DNA of 19,126 nucleotides from Clostridiaceae bacterium (GTDB lineage Bacteria > Bacillota > Clostridia > Saccharofermentanales > DTU023): contig JAAYEX010000102.1 in the NCBI GenBank assembly GCA_012728535.1, forward strand, positions 1-19,126. The letters run 5' to 3'. Positions 6,783-13,174 of this stretch are shown one piece after another. Each line of letters opens with the position of its first letter. The first letter of the stretch is position 1. The notes below the pieces were generated by a model that saw only the letters and a list, made by a program, of their open reading frames with translations, was not told the DNA's origin and did not search any database. The translations under genes and the position numbers were made by a program.

Positions 6783-8395
6783 GTAGCAGAAAAGTTAACA
6801 GTAAACCATTGAATCGAAGAAGCGCAGAACCGATTATGTCTGTAGCCCAATCTACTTTCATTGTCGCGTTTGCACTGACTTTATCCAAGATCTCAGGTTT
6901 CATTCGCGAAATCGTTATTGCCCCGACTTTGGGTTATGGCGTAAATACTGATGCCTATTTCATCGGCTTCCAAATTCCGGATTTAGTTTATCAGTTAATG
7001 ATCGGCGGAGCCATTGGCGCAGCCCTCACCCCCTTTATGTCTTCAGGACTTGAAAAGGGGCAGGAGAGAAGAGTCTGGCGCAGTGTTTCCATCTTTATGA
7101 ATGTTTTTCTGCTGGCTACAGCCGTCGCCATCATCTTCGGTATTATTTTTGCTCCCGGGATAATCTCATCTTACAATGCGGATAAAGATCCGGTTGTGAT
7201 CAGTCGCGCGGTTGAAGTATCCCGTGCGCTTTTCCCGCAGATATTTTTCTTGATGGCAGCCGGCTTCCTTTCCGGCATTTTACAAGCATACCGTTTGTTT
7301 CAACGCAGTGCTTTCGGCCCGACAATATACAATATCGCCTGTATTGTTTTTATCATGCTTTGGGGAAACAGTACGGCAAAGGGCCCGACTCGTGCGGCAG
7401 CAGGTATTGTAGTAGCAGCTATAATTAACCTTGTTTTCATGGTCTTGATGACGCGTGATAAGTTGCAGCTCTATCGTCCGACAATTGCGATGAAAGACGA
7501 GGGTTTCCGGCGCCTCTGGGGTCTGGCTTTGCCTACTCTGATCTCAGGTTCAGTAATTCAGCTTAACTATATAATCCAAACATCTTTCGCCAACCAATTT
7601 ACCGGAGCAGTTACTGCACTGCAGCACGGAACGACTACCTGGACGGCACCTTATGGTATATTCGGCGTTGCTGTCAGCAATGTTATGACCCCCACCTTGT
7701 CGAGGGCATATGCTAGGCGTGACTACCAATCCATGCGTGGCATTTTCACCCAGTCTTTACGTCGTGCAACTTATTTCGTAGCTCCTTTTGCTATAGCTTT
7801 TGCAGTTATGGCAGAAGAAACTATTGAAGCGATATACCAGTGGAACAACGCGATTCCATATGACCGTTTGCTGGTAGAAGCCGGTGTCTTACGCATTTAT
7901 TGTCTGGCTATAATTATTCAGACCATAGTCTTGATGTACAACAATGCTTTTTATTCACGGCAGACTACTAGAATTTCACTACTCACCAGCGTATTATCAC
8001 TGATTTTCACACCGCTGCTCTCGATGTTGTTTACCAAGGTGCTTAACCTTGGTATTTACGGACTGCCATTGGCCTATGTTGTCAATTCTGTCGGCCTGAT
8101 GCTGCTGCTACACATCCTGTATCGTTATCAGATACCGGAAGCCAGGCCATTTCGCCTCTCACCTTACTATTTGCGTCTGATAGCAATTGCCATACCAACT
8201 ACATTGGTCTTTCTGGGAATGAATACACTTCCTATCAATATCACAAACAAGCTAATGCAGCTGGCATTCTACGCTGTCAAGCTGATTATCGGCTTATTTG
8301 TTTATTATCTCTCAGGACTGGCAATAGACCTGCACGAAGCCAAAGATTTGCAGCGAATAATGCGCCGGGTTCTGCATCTGCAGCCAAGAAATTAG
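6779..8395 (+). CDS. murJ: Lipid II flippase MurJ (MviN family)
   Basis: MurJ moves the peptidoglycan precursor lipid II across the cytoplasmic membrane. The 538-residue protein is strongly hydrophobic with about 14 likely membrane segments. The family signature near the N-terminus is clear: SKISGFIRE with R43, then NTDAYFIGFQIPD, matching the region of E. coli MurJ that carries an essential arginine in the central cavity. The GTG at 6779 overlaps the cinA stop by four bases and has AAGGAG at 6764-6769, nine bases away; an internal ATG at 6836 has no such site. It is the last gene of the run that starts at rnhA. No convincing terminator is seen between it and recA, so some transcripts may run on. 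Confidence 0.94.
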   Translation: MSSRKVNSKPLNRRSAEPIMSVAQSTFIVAFALTLSKISGFIREIVIAPTLGYGVNTDAYFIGFQIPDLVYQLMIGGAIGAALTPFMSSGLEKGQERRVWRSVSIFMNVFLLATAVAIIFGIIFAPGIISSYNADKDPVVISRAVEVSRALFPQIFFLMAAGFLSGILQAYRLFQRSAFGPTIYNIACIVFIMLWGNSTAKGPTRAAAGIVVAAIINLVFMVLMTRDKLQLYRPTIAMKDEGFRRLWGLALPTLISGSVIQLNYIIQTSFANQFTGAVTALQHGTTTWTAPYGIFGVAVSNVMTPTLSRAYARRDYQSMRGIFTQSLRRATYFVAPFAIAFAVMAEETIEAIYQWNNAIPYDRLLVEAGVLRIYCLAIIIQTIVLMYNNAFYSRQTTRISLLTSVLSLIFTPLLSMLFTKVLNLGIYGLPLAYVVNSVGLMLLLHILYRYQIPEARPFRLSPYYLRLIAIAIPTTLVFLGMNTLPINITNKLMQLAFYAVKLIIGLFVYYLSGLAIDLHEAKDLQRIMRRVLHLQPRN

Positions 8396-8445
8396 CTAAT
8401 TATGTCAATTTGTCTGCTGTTGACTAAAAAAAACCGAAAATAAGA

Positions 8446-8474
8446 TTGCTTTATTAATTGAAAAGCTTTAAAAT
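8446..8474 (+). promoter_or_regulatory. Promoter of the recA operon
   Basis: TTGCTT (8446-8451) and TAAAAT (8469-8474) stand 17 bases apart, with an A-rich stretch just upstream (8426-8442) that could act as an UP element. The predicted start near 8481 falls inside the LexA box, as expected for an SOS gene. Confidence 0.65.
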
Positions 8475-8478
8475 AGTA

Positions 8479-8490
8479 GAACATAAGTTC
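8479..8490 (+). promoter_or_regulatory. LexA (DinR) operator, SOS box
   Basis: GAAC-ATAA-GTTC is a perfect match to the Gram-positive SOS box core GAAC-N4-GTTC, and the next base is G as in the longer consensus. It covers the predicted start of recA transcription, so LexA bound here would block initiation until DNA damage triggers its self-cleavage. Confidence 0.85.
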
Positions 8491-8520
8491 GTTGACAGCT
8501 GAACAGGAGGAAGTTTAAGC

Positions 8521-9660
8521 ATGGCAAGAAAAAGTAAATCTGCAAAATCAAGTCAGGATGTAAGCCCGAAATCAGCAGAAGAGCGCGAACGCGCTTTGAA
8601 GGCGGCACTGAATAAAATCGAAAAAGAGTACGGCAAGGGAGCCGTTCAGAGGTTAGGAGATTCCGAGGTAGTTGATATTGGAGCTATACCTACCGGTTCG
8701 CTAAGCTTGGATCTTGCTTTGGGAATCGGAGGCGTCCCGCGTGGCCGTATTGTTGAGATATATGGTCCGGAGTCATCAGGTAAGACGACTGTAGCTTTAC
8801 ACATGATTGCAGAAGCTCAGAAACTGGGAGGAGTAGCTGCTTTTATAGACGCCGAGCACGCTCTTGACCCCAATTATGCTGAGGATCTGGGGGTAGATAT
8901 TGATAACTTAATCGTATCTCAGCCCGACTACGGTGAGCAGGCTTTGGAGATATGTGAAGATCTGGCACGAAGCGGCGCAATTGATATTATTGTGATTGAC
9001 TCCGTAGCAGCACTTGTACCACGTGCAGAGATTGATGGCGAAATGGGTGACGCTTCTGTCGGTCTGCATGCACGATTGATGTCTCAGGCAATGAGGAAGC
9101 TGGCTGCAATTCTTAATAAGAGCAATACAACAGTAATTTTTATCAACCAGTTACGTGAAAAGATCGGTATCATGTTCGGTAACCCGGAAACAACTACCGG
9201 TGGCCGGGCGCTTAAATTTTACTCTTCTGTACGCCTTGATGTACGACGCATTGAACGCATCATGAAAGGTGATGAGAATATTGGTAATCGCACCCGGGTG
9301 CGCGTCGTTAAAAATAAAGTTGCTCCTCCCTTTAAAGAAGCAGAGTTTGACCTTATTTTCGGCAAAGGCATTTCACGCGCCTCGGAGGTTATGGATCTTG
9401 CTGTTGAGAGTGATGTTATGTCAAAAAGCGGATCCTGGTATTCTTATGGTGAGACACGTTTAGGGAATGGGCGTGATGCTGTCAGAGAGATCCTGGAAGA
9501 GAATGAAGAACTTTTAGATGAGATTGAAGATAAAGTACGCGACTTCTATTTCAATGACGACGAGGATGACACTGCTAATGTTGATGAGCAGAAGAAGGCC
9601 GGAGCTGTAAGCGAGGAAGTCGTTGATGATGTCGATGATATTCTTGGTCTGGATCTATGA
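8521..9660 (+). CDS. recA: Recombinase RecA
   Basis: RecA polymerises on single-stranded DNA, carries out strand exchange and, as an active filament, triggers LexA cleavage. The 379-residue protein is complete and not interrupted by an intein. Walker A is GPESSGKT at 82-89, about 16 residues further in than in E. coli because of a Lys/Ser/Glu-rich N-terminal extension. The DNA-binding loop L2 region (FGNPETTTGGRALKFYSSVR) and the KNKVAPPFKEAEF motif are present. The C-terminus is strongly acidic (DDEDD and later Asp/Glu clusters), as in most RecA proteins, where it damps DNA binding. The ATG at 8521 is preceded by AGGAGG (8505-8510). A LexA box lies upstream and recX overlaps its stop codon. 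Confidence 0.98.
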   Translation: MARKSKSAKSSQDVSPKSAEERERALKAALNKIEKEYGKGAVQRLGDSEVVDIGAIPTGSLSLDLALGIGGVPRGRIVEIYGPESSGKTTVALHMIAEAQKLGGVAAFIDAEHALDPNYAEDLGVDIDNLIVSQPDYGEQALEICEDLARSGAIDIIVIDSVAALVPRAEIDGEMGDASVGLHARLMSQAMRKLAAILNKSNTTVIFINQLREKIGIMFGNPETTTGGRALKFYSSVRLDVRRIERIMKGDENIGNRTRVRVVKNKVAPPFKEAEFDLIFGKGISRASEVMDLAVESDVMSKSGSWYSYGETRLGNGRDAVREILEENEELLDEIEDKVRDFYFNDDEDDTANVDEQKKAGAVSEEVVDDVDDILGLDL

Positions 9661-10124
9661 GTTCGAGCGAGGAATTTGATAGCTGCCGCGAACGTGCTGT
9701 AGCTTTTTTGGGTCTTGATCGCAATAAATCCAGTGGGAGAGTAAGACAAAAATTACAACAGGGAAACTATGATCCGGATATAGTTGAAGCTGTCATTGCT
9801 TATTTAAAGGAAATTGATTATATCAATGATGAGCGTGCAGCCAGATATATCTGCCGTCGATATACAGGAAAGCGTCTTCGTTCCAGAAGAGCCATGCAAT
9901 ATGTCTTGAGTGATGCAGGAATAGAGCATGCTGTCAGCGTGAAGATAGCTGACACTTTGTCTGAGGACGAAGAAAGCAGCCAGGCTTTACTTGAAGCTTA
10001 TTATAGGACTTCCATACCGGAATACTCCAAAGCGATGCGCCTTCTGGCACGCCGTGGTTACTCCGCCTACGTGTCCAACAAAGCTGTAAAAGATTTTCTA
10101 TCCGTTGAGGAGGATATTATTTAA
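9657..10124 (+). CDS. recX: Regulatory protein RecX
   Basis: RecX binds the RecA filament groove and limits or reshapes RecA activity. The 155-residue basic protein has the RecX layout of three-helix repeats; the first is recognisable in SSGRVRQKLQQGNYDPDIVE followed by AYLKEIDYINDERAARYICRR, close to the family pattern with a conserved small loop and aromatic residue before the Asp-Glu. The ATG overlaps the recA stop (ATGA), and there is no clear ribosome binding site, so its synthesis is probably coupled to recA and thus falls under LexA control. Its position directly after recA supports the name. Confidence 0.88.
   Translation: MSSSEEFDSCRERAVAFLGLDRNKSSGRVRQKLQQGNYDPDIVEAVIAYLKEIDYINDERAARYICRRYTGKRLRSRRAMQYVLSDAGIEHAVSVKIADTLSEDEESSQALLEAYYRTSIPEYSKAMRLLARRGYSAYVSNKAVKDFLSVEEDII
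10107..10113 (+). promoter_or_regulatory. Ribosome binding site that fixes the rimO start
   Basis: GAGGAGG lies at the end of recX, 12 bases before the TTG at 10126. It overlaps the other in-frame TTG at 10105, ruling that codon out as the start. Confidence 0.75.
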
Positions 10125-10125
10125 C

Positions 10126-11487
10126 TTGTCAACTTATTATCTATTGAGTTTGGGATGTCCGAAAAATGAGGTTGATGCCGAGTCAATGGCTGTTTTATTG
10201 CGGGAAGCAGGGTATCGCGGTACCGATATAATTGAAGATGCAGATATCCTCATCGTTAATACCTGCGGATTTCTTGAAGCCGCTGTTGCTGAAGCTATTG
10301 ATGCGATTCTGGACATGGCCGCATACAAAGAAAACACCGATGGCAGAGCTCGCTTTTTGATTGTTTGTGGTTGCATGTCACAGCGTTACAAGGCAGAAAT
10401 ACTAACTTCAATGCCTGAGGTTGATGCTGTTCTTGGAACTGCTCAGTATGGCGATATTGCAGAAACAGTGAAGCGTCTGGAAAGGGGAGAGGATCTGAGA
10501 GGTCTCTTACCGGGACGCCCCGGCAGTCTGGCACATTTGCGAGAAGACAGGATACCGTCCAATGGCAGGCAAAGTTACGCATATTTGAAAATTGCAGAAG
10601 GTTGCAGCAATGCCTGTACCTATTGCAAAATACCATCTTTACGCGGGGGCCTGCATTCCCGTCGTCTAGACTCAATAATCAGGGAAGCAGGGCATCTTGT
10701 TTCTCTGGGCAAGAAAGAACTCATCCTGATAGCACAGGATACAACCCGCTATGGCAGTGACCTTAGTGAAGATATCACTTTGGCCAAGCTGATCCGGCAA
10801 CTGGTCAGTCAGCTTGAAGACATTGAACAAATCAGAATCATGTACGCTTACGCTGACGCAATTACAGACCAACTGATTGAAACCATGGCTTCCAACGAAC
10901 AGGTTTGCAAGTATCTGGATCTGCCCATTCAGCACGCTTCCAACAAGATATTAAAGCGCATGCGTCGACATGAATCGGCTGAGTTAATAGCCGATCGAAT
11001 TAAGCTTCTGCGCCAGGCCATGCCTGACATTATTTTACGTAGTACCGTTATGCTGGGCTTCCCGGGAGAGACTGAGGAAGATTTTCAACTTCTGCTTAAT
11101 TTCATTGAAGAGATTCAGTTTGACCGCCTGGGTAGCTTTGTTTTTTCAGCAGAAGATGGTACTCCGGCTGCCGGCATGTCGGATCAGGTTGATCCTGAGA
11201 TTGCTGCTGACCGTTATCAACGTTTGATGCAAGCACAAGAAAAGATTTCATTGGCTAAAAACCGGCAGCGCATTGGTGACGAAGTCATGCTTCGTTTGGA
11301 TGATGTCGACGATGGTGGTATACTTTTCAGAGCAAGAAGCTACGGAGAAGCCCCGGATATTGATCCGATTATTCATTTAGCTTCAACCAGGCCTGACTTG
11401 ACTGTAGGAAGCTGGTGCCAAGCGAGAATTGTCGATGCCGAGGCTTTTGATCTTTGGGGGGTTACGTTGGATGAATGTACCGAATAG
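10126..11487 (+). CDS. rimO: Ribosomal protein S12 methylthiotransferase RimO
   Basis: RimO is a radical-SAM enzyme with two iron-sulphur clusters that adds a methylthio group to an aspartate of ribosomal protein S12. The 453-residue protein has the N-terminal cluster-binding domain with three cysteines (C11 in LSLGCPKN, C47 in VNTCGF, C83 in CGCMSQ), the radical-SAM motif C160-x3-C164-x2-C167 (EGCSNACTYCKIPSLRG) and a C-terminal TRAM domain from about residue 380. The stretch LIAQDTTRYGSDL marks it as RimO rather than the tRNA enzyme MiaB. The start is taken as the TTG at 10126, one base after the recX stop, because a GAGGAGG site lies 12 bases upstream and this gives the normal short lead into LSLGCPKN. 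It appears to belong to the recA operon. Confidence 0.94.
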   Translation: MSTYYLLSLGCPKNEVDAESMAVLLREAGYRGTDIIEDADILIVNTCGFLEAAVAEAIDAILDMAAYKENTDGRARFLIVCGCMSQRYKAEILTSMPEVDAVLGTAQYGDIAETVKRLERGEDLRGLLPGRPGSLAHLREDRIPSNGRQSYAYLKIAEGCSNACTYCKIPSLRGGLHSRRLDSIIREAGHLVSLGKKELILIAQDTTRYGSDLSEDITLAKLIRQLVSQLEDIEQIRIMYAYADAITDQLIETMASNEQVCKYLDLPIQHASNKILKRMRRHESAELIADRIKLLRQAMPDIILRSTVMLGFPGETEEDFQLLLNFIEEIQFDRLGSFVFSAEDGTPAAGMSDQVDPEIAADRYQRLMQAQEKISLAKNRQRIGDEVMLRLDDVDDGGILFRARSYGEAPDIDPIIHLASTRPDLTVGSWCQARIVDAEAFDLWGVTLDECTE

Positions 11488-12082
11488 GCTGACATTATTA
11501 AGGGTTCTACTGGTACCGTTATTTTTACTTTTCATGGTACCGGTTTTTGGAGACGGAACTTTTTCTCAGTTTGTTCTTTCACAAGGTGGCAGGGTAATTG
11601 CTACTTTTATCTTTATAATAGCTTCACTAACAGACCTTTTTGACGGTCTGCTGGCCAGACGTATGGGCCTGGTTAGCAATTTCGGAAAATTCCTAGACCC
11701 CATTGCTGATAAGTTGCTGGTCATTGGTGGTTTTGCAGCTTTTGTCGAGCTGGGCCGTGTTACTTCTTTCGTCCTGATGATTATCGTAGCGCGTGAGTTC
11801 CTGGTTACGGGTATTCGACTTCTGGCAGCAGAGCGTGGTGTAGTTATCGCTGCCAGCTGGTTTGGTAAGATTAAGGCAGTTGTACAGATGCTTACTTTAA
11901 TCTTTTTATTAATTGAACCGTTTATCACCGGCTCCAGTTATAGTAAAGAAGCCTTTAGTTCAGCCTATGTCTTATTTACCAACATTATGATTATTGCTAC
12001 ATTAGTGCTTACCATACTTTCAGGCATAGATTACTGGTACAAAAATCGTGCGATATTAAGTGATTTGATTGAGAATCTCTGA
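11471..12082 (+). CDS. pgsA: CDP-diacylglycerol-glycerol-3-phosphate 3-phosphatidyltransferase (PGP synthase)
   Basis: PgsA joins CDP-diacylglycerol and glycerol 3-phosphate to phosphatidylglycerophosphate, the first committed step to phosphatidylglycerol and cardiolipin, at the membrane. The 203-residue protein carries the complete CDP-alcohol phosphotransferase motif D-x2-DG-x2-AR-x8-G-x3-D-x3-D: D55, D58-G59, A62-R63, G72, D76 and D80. About six hydrophobic segments are visible. The start at 11471 (MNVPNRLTLLRV) matches the normal family N-terminus and overlaps rimO by 17 bases; a G-rich stretch (11456-11461) nine bases upstream may serve as the binding site. A start at 11429 would add residues inside rimO with no family match. 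The paired order rimO-pgsA is common in Clostridia. Confidence 0.95.
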   Translation: MNVPNRLTLLRVLLVPLFLLFMVPVFGDGTFSQFVLSQGGRVIATFIFIIASLTDLFDGLLARRMGLVSNFGKFLDPIADKLLVIGGFAAFVELGRVTSFVLMIIVAREFLVTGIRLLAAERGVVIAASWFGKIKAVVQMLTLIFLLIEPFITGSSYSKEAFSSAYVLFTNIMIIATLVLTILSGIDYWYKNRAILSDLIENL

Positions 12083-12106
12083 TCCGGTCTGACTGTTAGC
12101 TTAGGA

Positions 12107-12134
12107 TTCGGAAGGATATAAGTTTTTTTAAAAT
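12107..12134 (+). promoter_or_regulatory. Possible promoter of acpP
   Basis: A TAAAAT -10-like box (12129-12134) stands 16 bases after a poor -35 (TTCGGA, 12107-12112). A start near 12141 would leave an 18-base leader with the AGGAGG site. The 76-base gap after pgsA has no clear terminator, so this promoter is tentative. Confidence 0.3.
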
Positions 12135-12158
12135 TATTGTTCTACTAGGAGGATAGAA

Positions 12159-12398
12159 ATGACAAAGAAAGAAATTTTTGAGCGTGTACGTGGCCTGCTG
12201 GCTGAACAGCTGAGCATTGAGGAAGATACGGTTGAAATGTCTTCCAATTTTATTGATGATCTAAACGCTGACTCACTGGATATTGTTGAATTAATTATGA
12301 CTCTTGAACAAGAATTCAACCTCAGTATTCCGGATGAAGAGGCTGAACGAATCCGCACTGTCGGCGATGCAGTTGATTTCATTGCCGGTGCACTTTAG
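12159..12398 (+). CDS. acpP: Acyl carrier protein
   Basis: ACP carries growing fatty acids on a 4'-phosphopantetheine arm and hands them to the fatty acid and phospholipid enzymes. The 79-residue acidic protein has the invariant modification site at S39 in NADSLDIVELIM and the normal four-helix length. AGGAGG at 12147-12152 stands six bases before the ATG. Usually plsX, fabD and fabG precede acpP in Firmicutes; here pgsA does, so acpP has been kept with rnc but separated from the fab genes. A strong terminator follows 30 bases after the stop. ACP and RNase III are neighbours in many bacteria, and E. coli ACP co-purifies with other cytoplasmic partners, but no functional link is shown here. 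Confidence 0.97.
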   Translation: MTKKEIFERVRGLLAEQLSIEEDTVEMSSNFIDDLNADSLDIVELIMTLEQEFNLSIPDEEAERIRTVGDAVDFIAGAL

Positions 12399-12402
12399 AG
12401 CA

Positions 12403-12435
12403 AGGGTTTCTGTTTGTTGTTAAAAATCAGACCCT
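12403..12435 (+). other. Possible antiterminator hairpin upstream of the acpP terminator
   Basis: AGGGT (12403-12407) plus CTG (12410-12412) can pair with CAG plus ACCCT (12428-12435), giving eight base pairs with a two-base bulge and a 15-base loop. The 3' arm takes up seven of the eight bases of the 5' arm of the terminator at 12429, so the two folds exclude each other. Whether this is used is unknown. Confidence 0.35.
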
Positions 12436-12454
12436 GTTGCAACAGGGTCTTTTT
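12429..12454 (+). terminator. Intrinsic terminator after acpP
   Basis: A perfect 8-bp stem AGACCCTG / CAGGGTCT around a TTGCAA loop is followed by five T residues (12450-12454). It is only eight bases before the rnc start, so rnc depends on read-through or on a promoter I cannot see. Confidence 0.9.
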
Positions 12455-12462
12455 ACAGAATT

Positions 12463-13161
12463 ATGCTTGATATGGATCGTATTGAACTGCAGAAAAATCT
12501 AAATTATTATTTCGAAAATGAAGGACTACTCCTGGAAGCATTGACGCATTCTTCCTATGCTTACGAGCACAGTAAGGTCAAGGCTCATAATGAACGCCTG
12601 GAGTCTCTCGGTGATGCCGTCCTGCAATTGGCTATCAGCACAATTTTGTTTGGGCGTGAGATTCTGAGCGAAGGTTCAATGACCAAACTGCGGGCGAGGC
12701 TGGTGTGTGAACCGACTTTAGCCCGAATAGCAAGGCAGATAGACTTGCAGTCGCAGCTCTTGCTTGGGCATGGTGAAGCTTTGAGCGGTGGTGCAGACAA
12801 CGATTCCAACCTGGCCAATGCTATGGAAGCTGTTTTGGGAGCGATTTATGTTGATGGCGGCTATGACGCTTGTTTAGCTGTAGCAGAAGTTTTGTTTGCA
12901 ACTTACATTGATCTGGCAATAGATGGGAAATTAATTTATGATCATAAAAGTTATCTTCTGGAAACAGCGCATAAGAAAGAATTTACTGTTGATTTTAAAA
13001 TAATTGATCAAAGGGGTCCGGATCATAATCGTTGTTTTACGGCCGCTGTTTACGTTGACGGTGAATTGGCAGCTACAGCTGAAGGAAGAACCAAGAAAGA
13101 AGCAGAACAAGGTGCGGCTGCAGCTTATATTGAGCAATACAGAAACGAAGAAATGAAGTAA
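12463..13161 (+). CDS. rnc: Ribonuclease III
   Basis: RNase III cuts double-stranded RNA and matures ribosomal RNA precursors. The 232-residue protein has the catalytic domain (about 1-150) with the signature HNERLESLGDAVL (E44, E47, D51) and the second acidic site AMEAVLGA with E122, then a double-stranded RNA binding domain (about 160-228, with the GRTKKEAEQGAA end). At the position of E. coli D114 there is N119, while the other metal ligands are kept; asparagine is found here in some other bacterial groups. The ATG at 12463 has no recognisable ribosome binding site, and the acpP terminator ends just before it; ATG 12472 is the only near alternative. smc starts 13 bases after its stop. Confidence 0.95.
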   Translation: MLDMDRIELQKNLNYYFENEGLLLEALTHSSYAYEHSKVKAHNERLESLGDAVLQLAISTILFGREILSEGSMTKLRARLVCEPTLARIARQIDLQSQLLLGHGEALSGGADNDSNLANAMEAVLGAIYVDGGYDACLAVAEVLFATYIDLAIDGKLIYDHKSYLLETAHKKEFTVDFKIIDQRGPDHNRCFTAAVYVDGELAATAEGRTKKEAEQGAAAAYIEQYRNEEMK

Positions 13162-13174
13162 GGAATAAGAAGAC

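Noticed and set aside
8390..8401. 12-base palindrome AATTAGCTAATT across the murJ stop codon
   Set aside because: It is short, AT-rich and has no loop or T run; too weak for a terminator and likely chance.
8404..8424. GTCAA-N11-TTGAC inverted repeat before recA followed by an A run
   Set aside because: Five-base arms are easily found by chance, the A run is on the wrong side for a plus-strand terminator, and the minus-strand reading lacks T residues at its 3' side.
10105..10128. rimO start at TTG 10105
   Set aside because: That codon overlaps the GAGGAGG site itself; TTG 10126 is correctly spaced from it and gives the normal N-terminus.
12083..12158. Possible terminator after pgsA ending in a T7 run (12123-12129)
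   Set aside because: I could not find a stem of more than four or five pairs placed directly before the T run.
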